DNA of 38,235 nucleotides from Variovorax sp. YR752 (GTDB taxonomy: Bacteria; Pseudomonadota; Gammaproteobacteria; Burkholderiales; Burkholderiaceae_C): NCBI GenBank assembly GCA_945860785.1, contig CAMATD010000017.1:1-38235 (forward strand). Direction: 5' to 3'. Made by a program: the position numbers and the translations under genes. The notes under the pieces were generated by a model that worked only from the letters and a program-made list of their open reading frames with translations, searched no databases and was not told the origin of the DNA. How positions within the stretch are numbered: position 1 is the stretch's first letter; each line of letters starts with the position of its first letter. This document shows positions 9,346 through 17,271 of this stretch, piece by piece.

Positions 9346-10286
9346 TCAGATCGGCGTCAGCACGCCGCGCCCTGCAAAGTGCCCTTCGGCATTCGCGAGG
9401 AAATGGTCGACCGACTTCTGCGTCGCCTCGGGTGACCAGCCAGCCATATGCGGCGTGAGCAGCACGTTGTCGAGGCCGACCAGCGGGGCTCGGGGCGCTT
9501 CGGTTCGCTCTCGTAGACGTCGATGCCGGCGCCCGCGATGCGGTTCTCGCGCAGGGCTGCGGCCAGCGCCTCGGTATCGACCACGCTGCCGCGTCCGATG
9601 CTGACCAGATAGCCCTGCGGCCCCAGCGCATCGAGCACTTCGGCGTTGACCAGGTGCTTTGTCGCAGGCCCGCCCGGCGCGGCCAGCACCAGGAAGTCGG
9701 CCCAGGCGGCGAGCGACTTCAGGTCGTCGAAGTAGCGGTGCGTCGCGCCTTCGCGCGGCTTGCGGTTGTGATAGCCGATCTCCAGGTCGAACGCGGCGGC
9801 GCGCTTGGCGATCTTCTGGCCGATGGTGCCGAGGCCCAGGATGCCGAGCTTCTTGCCCGAGACATTGGCCGGCTGCGGAATGGCTTCGCGCCACACGCCC
9901 TCGCGGCACAGCCGGTCGAGCTTGCGGAATTCGCGCACGATGCCGATCAGCATGCCGAAGGCGTGGTCGGCCACGCAGTCGTCGTTGGTGCCGGCGCCGT
10001 TGGCCGTGACGATGCCGCGCGCACGCGTCACCTCGAGCGGCACGCCTTCGTAGCCTGCGCCCATGCAGCAGATCAACTCGACGGCGGGCAAGGCCGCGAT
10101 TTCCTCGGGCGTGATGCCGATCACGCCGATGGTCAGCACCGCGCGGAATTTCTTGCCGTGTTCGGCAATCGCGGCGGCGCGCTCGGCGGCGCCGAAGGCA
10201 TAGGTCGCGTCATAGATCTCGGCAATCTGGGCCTGGTGGGCGCTCGAGAGGCTGTTGAGCACCAGCAGGGGAATCTTGTTCGACAC
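9346..10286 (-). pseudogene. D-isomer-specific 2-hydroxyacid dehydrogenase, frameshifted
   Basis: NAD(P)-dependent reductase of 2-oxo acids (hydroxypyruvate/glyoxylate reductase type). The start is GTG at 10286 (VSNKIPLLVLNSL), with AGGAG 7 nt upstream. The NAD-binding core has GILGLGTIGQKIAKRA, the catalytic Arg region is SIGRGSVVD, and the acid/base pair lies in GIDVYESEP and LLTPHMAGWSPEA. The two halves are in different frames. After YESEPK the upstream frame degenerates, while the frame ending at 9346 continues APRAPLVGLDNVLLTPHMAG to VLTPI. One missing C on the plus strand near 9498 explains the break, and restoring it gives 313 residues, the family norm. It lies 43 nt downstream of the ABC exporter in the same direction. 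As read, the product would lack the catalytic His region. Confidence 0.85.
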
Positions 10287-10329
10287 GTCTGAACTCCTGG
10301 ATCGAAAAAACAAAGGACGAATGATCGGG

Positions 10330-12153
10330 CTAGAGCAGCGGCGCTGCTTCGCTCTTCTGCAAAGCCCACATCTGCGCATAGCGGCCCTGCTTGGCGAGCA
10401 GCTCGGCATGCGTGCCGCGCTCGACGATCACGCCAGCCTCCAGCACCAAGATCTCGTGCGCGTCGACCACTGTCGACAGGCGGTGCGCGATGACCAGCGT
10501 GGTCTTGTCTTGCGCGGCGCTCTTGAGCTCAGACTGGATGGCGCGCTCGTTGGCCGAATCGAGCGCCGAGGTGGCCTCGTCGAAGATCACGATCGGAGGG
10601 TTCTTCAGCAGCGTGCGGGCGATAGCCACGCGCTGCTTCTCGCCGCCCGAGAGCTTGAGACCGCGTTCGCCCACGGTGGTTTCGTAGCCCTTGGGCGTGG
10701 CCGAGATGAAGTCGTGGATGCGCGCGGCCCGCGCAGCGCCTTCCACCTCTTCGCGGCTCGCACCGGGCCGGCCATAGGCGATGTTGTATTCAACCGTGTC
10801 GTTGAACAGCACCGTGTCCTGCGGCACGATGCCGATGGCACGGCGCACGCTCGACTGGGTGACCTCGCGGATGTCTTCGCCGCCGATGGTGATGCGCCCC
10901 TGCTGCACGTCGTAGAAGCGGTAGAGCAGCCGCGCCATCGTGGACTTGCCCGAACCCGAGGGACCGACCACCGCCACCGTCTTGCCGGCCGGGATCTCGA
11001 AGCTCACATGCTTGAGGATGGGGCGTGCGGCTTCGTAGGCAAAGCTCACGTCCTCGAAGCGCACCGTGGAATCCACGCTCGCAAGGGGCAGCGCGGTGGG
11101 CGCATCGCGCACCTCGCGCTCCTTCTCCATCAGCACGAACATCTTGTCCAGGTCGGTCAGGCTCTGCTTGATCTCGCGATAGATCACGCCCAGGAAGTTG
11201 AGCGGAATGTAGAGCTGGATCATGAAGGCGTTGACCATCACCAGGTCGCCCAGCGTCATGCGCCCTTCGACCACGCCCGAGGTGGCGCGCCAGAGCATCA
11301 GCACCAGGCTGCCGGCAATCAGCAACTGCTGCCCGGCGTTGAGCATGCGCAGCGTGCGCTGGCTCTTGATGGCGGCCTTGCGATAGCGGTCGAGGCTGAC
11401 ATCGTAGCGCTTCGCCTCGAACTCCTCGTTGTTGAAGTACTTGACCGTCTCGTAGTTCAAGAGCGAATCGACCGCGCGGCTCTGCGCCATCGAGTCGAGC
11501 TCGTTCATGGTCTTGCGGAACTGGGTGCGCCACTCGGTCACCGTCACCGTGAAGCTGATGTAGAGCACCAGCGCCGCGCCCGTGATCCAGACGAACAGCG
11601 AATCGAACTTCACGCCCAGGATCGTGAGCACCAGCACCAGCTCGATGATGGTCGGCACGATGCTGTAGAGCGACATCGAGATCAGCGAGTGCACGCCGCG
11701 CGTGCCGCCGGTCTGGCGCTCCAGGTGAAAGCGCAGGCTCAGCGAGTGCAGGTGGCCGAACACCTCCAGCGCGATCTGCCGGGCCGTGCCTTCGGTGGCC
11801 TTGGCGAAGATCAGCTCGCGCAGCTCGCCGAAGAGCGCGGTCGAAAAGCGCAGAAGGCCATAGGCCAGCAAGAGCCCGATCGGCACGATCAAGAGCGCCT
11901 GGGCCACGTCGGGCTTGGGCGTCATCGTGTCGATCAGGTTCTTGAGCAGCACCGGCACGCCGACGTTGGCCACCTTGGCGCCCACCATGAACGTGAGCGC
12001 GGCGATCACCCGCCACTTGCACTTGTACTGCCAGAGGTAGGGAAAGAGGCGGCGCAGCGTCGCCCAGTCGGAACGGTCGCTGCGCGCCGGCGGGTGGCCG
12101 GCGACGGTGTGGGGGGAAGGAAGGGCTTCGCCGCTGCGGCGCATGAGGGACAA
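10330..12153 (-). CDS. Atm1/HMT1-type ABC exporter (fused permease-ATPase)
   Basis: Half-transporter of 607 residues that would dimerise in the inner membrane. Six transmembrane helices lie in about 35-330 (for example RVIAALTFMVGAKVANVGVP and ALLIVPIGLLLAYGLLRFST). The NYETVKYFNNE motif near 245-255 is characteristic of the Atm1/ABCB7 group, whose known members export glutathione-linked sulfur species or metals. The ATPase domain has Walker [10 protein letters not shown] (about 396-404), signature LSGGEKQR (about 499) and Walker B IVIFDEATSALD (about 521). MsbA-type lipid export is less likely because of the YETVKYF motif. The start at 12153 lies only 32 bp from the divergent thioesterase start, so the real start may be a few codons downstream. 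The 2-hydroxyacid dehydrogenase gene follows. Confidence 0.9.
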   Translation of the reverse strand: MSLMRRSGEALPSPHTVAGHPPARSDRSDWATLRRLFPYLWQYKCKWRVIAALTFMVGAKVANVGVPVLLKNLIDTMTPKPDVAQALLIVPIGLLLAYGLLRFSTALFGELRELIFAKATEGTARQIALEVFGHLHSLSLRFHLERQTGGTRGVHSLISMSLYSIVPTIIELVLVLTILGVKFDSLFVWITGAALVLYISFTVTVTEWRTQFRKTMNELDSMAQSRAVDSLLNYETVKYFNNEEFEAKRYDVSLDRYRKAAIKSQRTLRMLNAGQQLLIAGSLVLMLWRATSGVVEGRMTLGDLVMVNAFMIQLYIPLNFLGVIYREIKQSLTDLDKMFVLMEKEREVRDAPTALPLASVDSTVRFEDVSFAYEAARPILKHVSFEIPAGKTVAVVGPSGSGKSTMARLLYRFYDVQQGRITIGGEDIREVTQSSVRRAIGIVPQDTVLFNDTVEYNIAYGRPGASREEVEGAARAARIHDFISATPKGYETTVGERGLKLSGGEKQRVAIARTLLKNPPIVIFDEATSALDSANERAIQSELKSAAQDKTTLVIAHRLSTVVDAHEILVLEAGVIVERGTHAELLAKQGRYAQMWALQKSEAAPLL

Positions 12154-12185
12154 TCGCGGTTGCTTGTTTGTTGCAGATTGTGCCC

Positions 12186-12611
12186 ATGTCCGATATTTCC
12201 AGCGCGGCGGCTGCCGCCACCCTCAAGAGCCTGCCCACCGACATGGAGCTGGTGCTCCAGGTCATCCCGATGCCGGCGGATTGCAATGCCAACGGCGACA
12301 TCTTCGGCGGCTGGGTCATGGCCCAGTGCGACTTGGCCGGCTCGGTGATCCCGGCGCGCTACGCCAAGGGCCGCCAGGCGACGGTGGCGGTCAACGAGTT
12401 CATCTTCAAGCAGCCGGTGCGGCTGGGCGACATCCTCTCGTTCTATTCGAAGCTGGTGCGCATCGGGCGCACCTCGGTCACGGTGACGGTCGAGGTGTTT
12501 GCCGAGCGCTTCCGGGCGCAGGGCGAGTACATCAAGGTGACGCAGGCCACGTTCACCTACGTGACCATCGACGACAACGGCCGCCCCCGGCCCATCGAAC
12601 AACAGCCCTGA
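12186..12611 (+). CDS. yciA: YciA-type acyl-CoA thioesterase
   Basis: Hot-dog-fold thioesterase of 141 residues hydrolysing short to medium acyl-CoA. The diagnostic region is MPADCNANGDIFGGWVMAQC, followed by DLAGSVIPARYAKGRQATVA, matching the YciA pattern in which Asn-x-x-Asp-Ile-Phe-Gly-Gly-Trp carries the catalytic Asp. VNEFIFKQPVRLGDILSFYS forms the second strand and helix pair. I start at the ATG at 12186 (MSDISSAAAAAT); a TTG-initiated extension from 12168 adds MLQIVP and is less likely. The end is 6 bp from the stop of the convergent binding-protein gene. It shares a short divergent promoter region with the ABC exporter. Confidence 0.92.
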   Translation: MSDISSAAAAATLKSLPTDMELVLQVIPMPADCNANGDIFGGWVMAQCDLAGSVIPARYAKGRQATVAVNEFIFKQPVRLGDILSFYSKLVRIGRTSVTVTVEVFAERFRAQGEYIKVTQATFTYVTIDDNGRPRPIEQQP

Positions 12612-12617
12612 GCGCAG

Positions 12618-13872
12618 TCAGACGCCCGGGTCGCGCACCCGCTCGAAGCGTTCGAACTCGCGGTTGATCCAGCGGCCGTCGCGCCGCTCGGTGCGGCGGA
12701 TGTAGACGGTCTGCACGATGTCCCGCGTATGGGCGTCGATCTCGATCGGGCCGCGCGGGCTTTCGAACTTCAGACCCCGGAAGGCGTCCACCAGCCGCTC
12801 CCCGCTCACGCCGCCGCGCACGGCGGGCGAACTCATCGCGGCATCGATGGCAGCGAGTGCATCGTGGGCCGCGACCGCGAAATAGCCCGGCCGCAAGTGG
12901 CTGCCGTACTCGGTCTCGAACACGCCCGTGAAGCGGCGGTTGGCCGGGGATTCGTGGGCGAACGAGTAGTGGTGGCTGGTCACGAGCCCGTCGGCCAGTT
13001 CGCCGATGCCTTCGAGGTAATGGTCGTCGGTCGCGTCGCCGGTCGCGAGCAGGCGGATGCCGGTGTCGGCCATGCCGCGGTCGCGCCAGAACTTGAGGAA
13101 GGTTGTCGGCATCTGCCCCGATGGCAGGAAGAAGAACACCGCCTGCGGCTTGAGCTCGCGCAGCCGCAGCATGTAGGCCGAGTAGTCCAGCGTGTTGAGC
13201 GGCACGCGCAGCATCGCTGCCGACTCGGCCGCCGCCGGCGGTGATGCCCGAGACAAAGGCGCTTTCGGCATCGACGCCCGAGGCGTAGTCGGCCACCACC
13301 GTGCAGACGTCGCGCAGGCCCTGCTGCAGCGCCCAGCGCGCGAGCGGCAGCGTGACCTGGGCGATGGTGAACGACAACCGCACCGCATAGGGACAGCGCG
13401 CCGTGATCCCCGAAGACGCCGCATTCATCACCACCAAAGGCACCTTGGCCTGTGCGGCGATGGTGCCGACGGCATAGGCGTTGGAGCTGAAGTCCAGGCC
13501 CGTGAGCAGGTCGACGCGCTCGTTCTCCACGAGGTCCTGCGCCTAGCGGCGCGCCTGTTCGGGCGCGCTGCCAGGCACATCGCGGCGCAGCAGTTCGACC
13601 GGGCGACCCGCGATCTGCTGGTTGTGCGCGGCAAGCCAGACCGACATGCCGGCATCGAATTGGCGCCCGCCACCCGCATAGGGGCCGGACCAGGAACCGA
13701 TGACGCCGATGCGCAGCGGCCTCACGCGCGCCAAGACCAGCGAAGGCGCCGCCAACGTGCCCGCGAGCAAGCCCAAAGTACGCCGGCGCGCGAGGTCGAT
13801 TGCTACTTTTTCAGTAGCATCATTCGCCCGCTGGGCAGGCGTTGCCGGCGATCTTGTCTCGAAAACTTGCAC
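12618..13872 (-). pseudogene. Leu/Ile/Val-type ABC substrate-binding protein, with an in-frame stop and a frameshift
   Basis: Periplasmic binding protein of the branched-chain amino acid type (Peripla_BP_6), but no cognate permease or ATPase is adjacent. The N-terminal part has a twin-arginine-like leader (DLARRRTLGLLAGTLAAPSL) followed by PLRIGVIGSWSGPYAGGGRQ. At codon 110 (13545-13543) a TAG interrupts APEQARR-stop-AQDLVENERVD, in the same frame. Near 13235 the frame then changes: ...ITAGGGRVGSDA in one frame continues as MLRVPLNTLDYSAYMLR in the other, which runs to the stop at 12618. Removing one base restores about 417 codons, the expected length. A GTG at 13872 is a possible start. Two independent lesions make real decay more plausible here than in the other broken genes. 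Confidence 0.8.
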
Positions 13873-13874
13873 GA

Positions 13875-13900
13875 CAGACAGTGTACGCGGGCACTGTCTG
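13875..13900. repeat. Hairpin between enoyl-CoA hydratase and binding-protein genes
   Basis: A perfect 9-bp inverted repeat CAGACAGTG / CACTGTCTG with an 8-nt loop sits in the 49-bp gap. There is no U-tract, so it is either a factor-dependent end, an mRNA-stabilising structure or a protein site. Its position just before the GTG start of the binding-protein gene means it could limit translation of that gene. Confidence 0.45.
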
Positions 13901-13921
13901 CGGGCCAACGCGGGGTGACCC

Positions 13922-14686
13922 TCAGACCTTCGAAAAGTCCGGCTTGCGCTTCTCCATGAAGGCACCGAACGCCTCCTTGGCAGCCGGTTCGCGCAGCATG
14001 CGGCCAAAGCTCGCGCCCTCTTCGCCCATGCGCTCGAGCACGGCCGGCAGCTGGGCCTTCTTCAGCAGGCGCTTGGTCTCGACCAGCGCGGTCAACGGCT
14101 TGGCCGCGAGCTTGCGGGCCTGCGTCTGGGCGATGCCATTGGCTTCGGTCGGCGGCACCACGCGGTTGACCAGGCCCACTTCGAGCGCGGCCTCGGCCAT
14201 GAAGGGCTCGCCCAGCAGCAGCGCCTCGGCCGCACGGTGGTAGCCCAGCATCTGCGGCACCAGCAGGCTCGACGCCGCTTCGGGGCACAGGCCCAGGTTC
14301 ACGAAAGGCATCGAGAAGGCCGCGTTGTCGCCTGCATAGACGAGGTCGCAATGGAACAGCATCGTGGTGCCGATGCCCACGGCCGGGCCGCAGACGGCCG
14401 CGACGATGGGCTTCGGAAAAGTCGCGATGCCGCGCAGGAAGCGGAACACTGGCGATTCCTCGTTGGCAGGCGGCGCGTTGAGGAAGTCGCCGATGTCGTT
14501 GCCCGCACTGAAGATCGTCGGGTCGCCCTGGATCAGCACGCAGCGCACGGCGGCTTCGCTCTCGGCAGCGGCTAGCGCATCGGCCATCTCGGCGTACATG
14601 CTGCTGGTGATCGAGTTGTTCTTGTCGACGCGGTTGAAAGTGATGGTCATCACACCGGCTTCGGTATGGACGAGGATGTCGCTCAT
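13922..14686 (-). CDS. Enoyl-CoA hydratase/isomerase family protein
   Basis: Crotonase-fold protein of 254 residues, likely hydrating or isomerising an enoyl-CoA. Oxyanion-hole segments are FSAGNDIGDFLNAP (about 60-73) and CGPAVGIGTTMLFHCDLV (about 99-116). NLGLCPEAASSLL holds one acidic residue at the usual catalytic place. The last residues (REPAAKEAFGAFMEKRKPDF) are the standard C-terminal helix. Asp/Asn spacing resembles the Eci/PaaG-like group as much as true hydratases, so isomerase activity is possible. It lies 33 nt downstream of the HCCA-isomerase-like gene in the acyl-CoA block. Confidence 0.88.
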   Translation of the reverse strand: MSDILVHTEAGVMTITFNRVDKNNSITSSMYAEMADALAAAESEAAVRCVLIQGDPTIFSAGNDIGDFLNAPPANEESPVFRFLRGIATFPKPIVAAVCGPAVGIGTTMLFHCDLVYAGDNAAFSMPFVNLGLCPEAASSLLVPQMLGYHRAAEALLLGEPFMAEAALEVGLVNRVVPPTEANGIAQTQARKLAAKPLTALVETKRLLKKAQLPAVLERMGEEGASFGRMLREPAAKEAFGAFMEKRKPDFSKV

Positions 14687-14719
14687 GGGAATGGTCCTTG
14701 GATAAAACGGTGCCGCGGT

Positions 14720-15313
14720 TCAGGCGGCGAGTGCTTCACGCACGAAATCGAGACGGTCCTGGCCCCAGAACATCTGGTCGCCGACGAACATGGTGGGCGC
14801 GCCGAACGCGCCGCGCTCCACCGCTTCCTGTGTCACGGCCTTCAGGCGATCCTTGACCTCCTGCGCGCCGGCCAGCGCGAGCAAGGCAGTGGCGTCGAAA
14901 CCTGCATTTTGAAGCACCGTGCCCACCGTGGCCGGGTCGTTGAGGTTGCGCGGGTCCACCCACATCGCGTGGTAGATCGCATCGACATACGCGGCGAAGC
15001 GCGCCGGCTCCTTCATCTGGATGCCGGTGGCGCCGCGCATCAGGAGCAGCGTGTTGATCGGGAAATGCGGGTTGTGCACGAAAGGCACGCCGTAGCGCTT
15101 CGCGAAGCGCTTCAGGTCGATCGTCATGTACGGGCCCTTGGGGCGGATCTCGGCGGGAGAGTGGTTGCCCGTGGCCTGGAACACGCCGCCTAGCAGCATG
15201 GGCTTCCATACCAGCTCGGCGCCTGTGTCTGCGCATACGTGTGGCAGCTGCGTGGCGGCCAAGTAGGCGGCAGGGCTGCCGAAGTCGAAATAGAAGTCGA
15301 CGGATTTTGTCAT
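14720..15313 (-). CDS. 2-hydroxychromene-2-carboxylate isomerase-like protein (DsbA fold)
   Basis: Glutathione-transferase kappa/DsbA-fold isomerase of about 197 residues. The N-terminal motif DFYFDFGSPAAYLAATQLP carries the Ser used by HCCA isomerases in place of a thioredoxin CxxC. The C-terminal GAFGAPTMFVGDQMFWGQDRLDFVREAL is the family cis-Pro loop and final helix. Such proteins act in naphthalene catabolism, but many members in fatty-acid operons have no known substrate. The start at 15313 has AAGGAG nine nt upstream. A longer frame reaching 15442 is only readthrough of the upstream palindromic element. It lies between the repeat region and the enoyl-CoA hydratase gene. Confidence 0.9.
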   Translation of the reverse strand: MTKSVDFYFDFGSPAAYLAATQLPHVCADTGAELVWKPMLLGGVFQATGNHSPAEIRPKGPYMTIDLKRFAKRYGVPFVHNPHFPINTLLLMRGATGIQMKEPARFAAYVDAIYHAMWVDPRNLNDPATVGTVLQNAGFDATALLALAGAQEVKDRLKAVTQEAVERGAFGAPTMFVGDQMFWGQDRLDFVREALAA

Positions 15314-15349
15314 TGGTGTCTCCTTATGAGGTGCGTGTGTGCGGGGTGC

Positions 15350-15442
15350 GTGCACAGGACACCGGGTGGCTCCCCTCCGCGAATGTCCCCCGCTTCGCTC
15401 CTCCTTTATTTCGTTGCGGGGAGCACCCGGTGCCCTGTGCAC
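15350..15442 (-). repeat. Palindromic element, unit 1 (conserved core, unique stem)
   Basis: A 19-bp inverted repeat (15350-15368 against 15424-15442, one mismatch) extends inward with CTCCCC/GGGGAG. The enclosed core, read on the minus strand, contains AAATAAAGGAGGAG, a short CGAAGCG turn, and GGGGACATTCGCGGAG. The same core occurs in the opposite orientation in unit 2 with unrelated stem arms. It lies in the 338-bp gap between the SDR and HCCA-isomerase-like genes, which holds no other gene that I can see. Confidence 0.75.
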
Positions 15443-15489
15443 AGTGGACGCGGCCGTTGTGCCGGCGGCTCAAGCGCTGCGCCGAGCGA

Positions 15490-15591
15490 TCACGCCGACG
15501 GTGTGCTCTGCGCAGCAAAATAAAGGAGGAGGCATGCGGCCCTAGGCCGCGCCGGGGGACATTCGCGGAGCAGAGCACACCGTCGGCGTGA
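15490..15591 (+). repeat. Palindromic element, unit 2 (conserved core, different stem)
   Basis: A perfect 22-bp inverted repeat (15490-15511 against 15570-15591; arm TCACGCCGACGGTGTGCTCT plus GC) encloses the same core as unit 1 on the plus strand: AAATAAAGGAGGAG, an internal GCGGC/GCCGC hairpin, and GGGGGACATTCGCGGAG. The stem sequence shares nothing with unit 1, yet each is self-complementary. This pattern is expected of a conserved structured element and not of a simple sequence repeat. Confidence 0.75.
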
Positions 15592-15651
15592 GCGCGCCCC
15601 GAACAACGCACTTCAAACACACCGCGACGAATCGAAAAGCAAGACGTCATC

Positions 15652-16398
15652 TCAGAATTTCTCGGACCAGGGCCGCAGGTCAAGCTCGTGCGTCCAGGCA
15701 TCGCGCGGTTGCGAATGCAGCATCCAGTAGCTGTCGGCGATGTGATCCGGATTCAGGATGCCGTCGCTCTCCTTCAGCGCATAGCGCTCGGGGAAGTTGC
15801 TGCGGATGAACTCGGTGTCGATCGCGCCGTCGACCACCACATGTGCGACGTGAATGCCCTGCGGGCCGAGTTCGCGCGCCATCGATTGCGCCAATGCGCG
15901 CAGCGCCATCTTCGCGCCCGAGAAGGCGCCGAAGTTCGCGGCGCCGCGCAGCGATGCCGTGGCACCGGTGAAGATGATCGTGCCGCGATGCCCACCCTTC
16001 GGCAGTTCGCGCGCCACCATGCGCTTGGCCACTTCGCGTCCGTTGAGAAAGCCCGAGAAGCAGGCCATCTCCCACACCTTGAAGTACTTGCGCGCGGTCT
16101 CGGTCAGGATGCTTTCGGGCACGTTGGCGCCGATGTTGAACACCATCACCTCGATCGGGCTGACCGTCGATTCGATCTGCTCGATGAGCGCGACCACTTC
16201 CTCTTCCTTTCGCGCGTCGCAGGCGAAGGCGTGCGCGCGGCCGCCATCGGCCTCGATCTGCGCGACCAGCGACTGCAGTTTGTCGAGACTGCGCCGCGTG
16301 ACGCAGGTGGCATAGCCCTCGCGTGCAAAACGGCGTGCGATGGCGCCGCCAGTGGCATCGCCTGCGCCGACGATGAGTGCGGCCTTGGTGAGCGCCAT
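15652..16398 (-). CDS. Atypical short-chain dehydrogenase/reductase (catalytic Tyr replaced by Phe)
   Basis: SDR-fold protein of 248 residues. The Rossmann motif is VGAGDATGGAIA (10-21), and the NNAG position reads FNIGAN (88-92). The catalytic signature YxxxK reads F159-SGA-K163, so the proton-donating Tyr is Phe and only Lys remains. The usual Ser region reads FTGATASLRG. It is therefore a divergent SDR with altered or lost redox chemistry, perhaps a binding or regulatory role; the rest of the fold is intact. The C-terminus PWSEKF is normal length. It starts 5 nt after the stop of the thioesterase gene and is probably co-transcribed with it. Confidence 0.85.
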   Translation of the reverse strand: MALTKAALIVGAGDATGGAIARRFAREGYATCVTRRSLDKLQSLVAQIEADGGRAHAFACDARKEEEVVALIEQIESTVSPIEVMVFNIGANVPESILTETARKYFKVWEMACFSGFLNGREVAKRMVARELPKGGHRGTIIFTGATASLRGAANFGAFSGAKMALRALAQSMARELGPQGIHVAHVVVDGAIDTEFIRSNFPERYALKESDGILNPDHIADSYWMLHSQPRDAWTHELDLRPWSEKF

Positions 16399-16403
16399 GG
16401 TGC

Positions 16404-17239
16404 TTACTCCTTGTAGTAGACGATCTGGTTCGAGGTGGCGAGTAGCTTGCCCTTCTCACTCCACAGATGCGCCGTCTGATCGAAGAATCCGTTGAAGAAC
16501 TGCTGCCCCGTCGCACGGCCCAGCAGGTAGCCTGTGCCGACCTCGGCCAGTTGCTCTGGCCCGGCATGGAAGTAGGTGGTGATCGACACCGTGCCCGCCG
16601 GTACATGCTTGGCGCGGCGCAGCCAGACGCGCGGATAGAACATGTCGCTCATCGCCGCGAGCGAAGCGAAGTCGAGCGGCCGCGCCTGCGCGTCGCGCAA
16701 CCAGATACGCGTCTCGCTGTGCTTCAGGCTGTCGTCCCACTTCGCGGGAATGCCGCCGCTGAACGGGCGCATCTCGTACTGGTTGATCCAGGCCACGCCG
16801 GACGGGCCGATGCTCATGCGATCGACCGTGTCGGGCTTCGGCGCCTCGGGCATCGGCATGTCGCTCTCGCCCCAGGTGTCGCGGCGCGCGGCCGTTATCA
16901 CGGTGGCCGTGGTCGTCATGTTCGGCGCGCCGCTGACGCCGGCCTGCGTGATCTGCACGGTCCAGTGCGGCGTCGAGCGGTGGGTGCGCACGGCCGTGGC
17001 CTGGAGTCGAAGGCACCGGCTTCGAGCGCCGCCGCGTAGTTGACGGTCAGCGCGATCGGCGTTCCGAGCACGTCGGGGTGCTGCATCACCGATTGCAGCG
17101 CGAGGGCTGCGGTGGTGCCGCCAAACGGTCCGACCATGTTCCAGTAGTCGGGGCTGGTCATGCCGGTGAAATGCCCCACGCGGATGTCGCTGTGGTGCAG
17201 TGCCAGGGCTTTGTCGAAGGGGTGTTGCGTGCTGCTCAT
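16404..17239 (-). pseudogene. Acyl-CoA thioesterase (TesB/4HBT-like double hot-dog), frameshifted
   Basis: Probable acyl-CoA thioesterase. The N-terminal half (MSSTQHPFDKALALHHSDIR, VGHFTGMTSPDYWNMVGPFG, GTTAALALQSV) ends in one frame after VNYAAALEAGAF. The C-terminal half begins in another frame as QATAVRTHRSTPHWTVQI and continues through PRVWLRRAKHVPAGTVSITT to NQIVYYKE. Adding one base near 17007 rejoins them as a 278-residue protein with the expected two hot-dog halves. It lies between the alpha/beta hydrolase and the SDR in the beta-oxidation block. As given, the product would stop soon after residue 70, in a run of Arg/Ala. Confidence 0.8.
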
Positions 17240-17271
17240 GATGATCGGCAGTGTGCCTCCGGAGGAGGGCG

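Noticed and set aside
7802..9631. 609-codon minus-strand frame opposite the amidase
   Set aside because: Antisense of a clear amidase; the composition is typical of shadow frames.
10255..12348. 697-codon plus-strand frame opposite the ABC exporter
   Set aside because: His/Arg-rich shadow; the opposite strand has complete Walker and signature motifs.
13801..13820. Short palindrome GCTACT/AGTAGC as a terminator
   Set aside because: It lies inside the binding-protein coding frame near its start and has no function I can support.
14720..15442. Upstream extension of the HCCA-isomerase-like gene to 15442
   Set aside because: The extra 43 codons come from the palindromic element, and a strong ribosome-binding site precedes the ATG at 15313.
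15350..15591. CRISPR array or insertion sequence
   Set aside because: There are only two oppositely oriented units, no spacers, no cas genes and no transposase.
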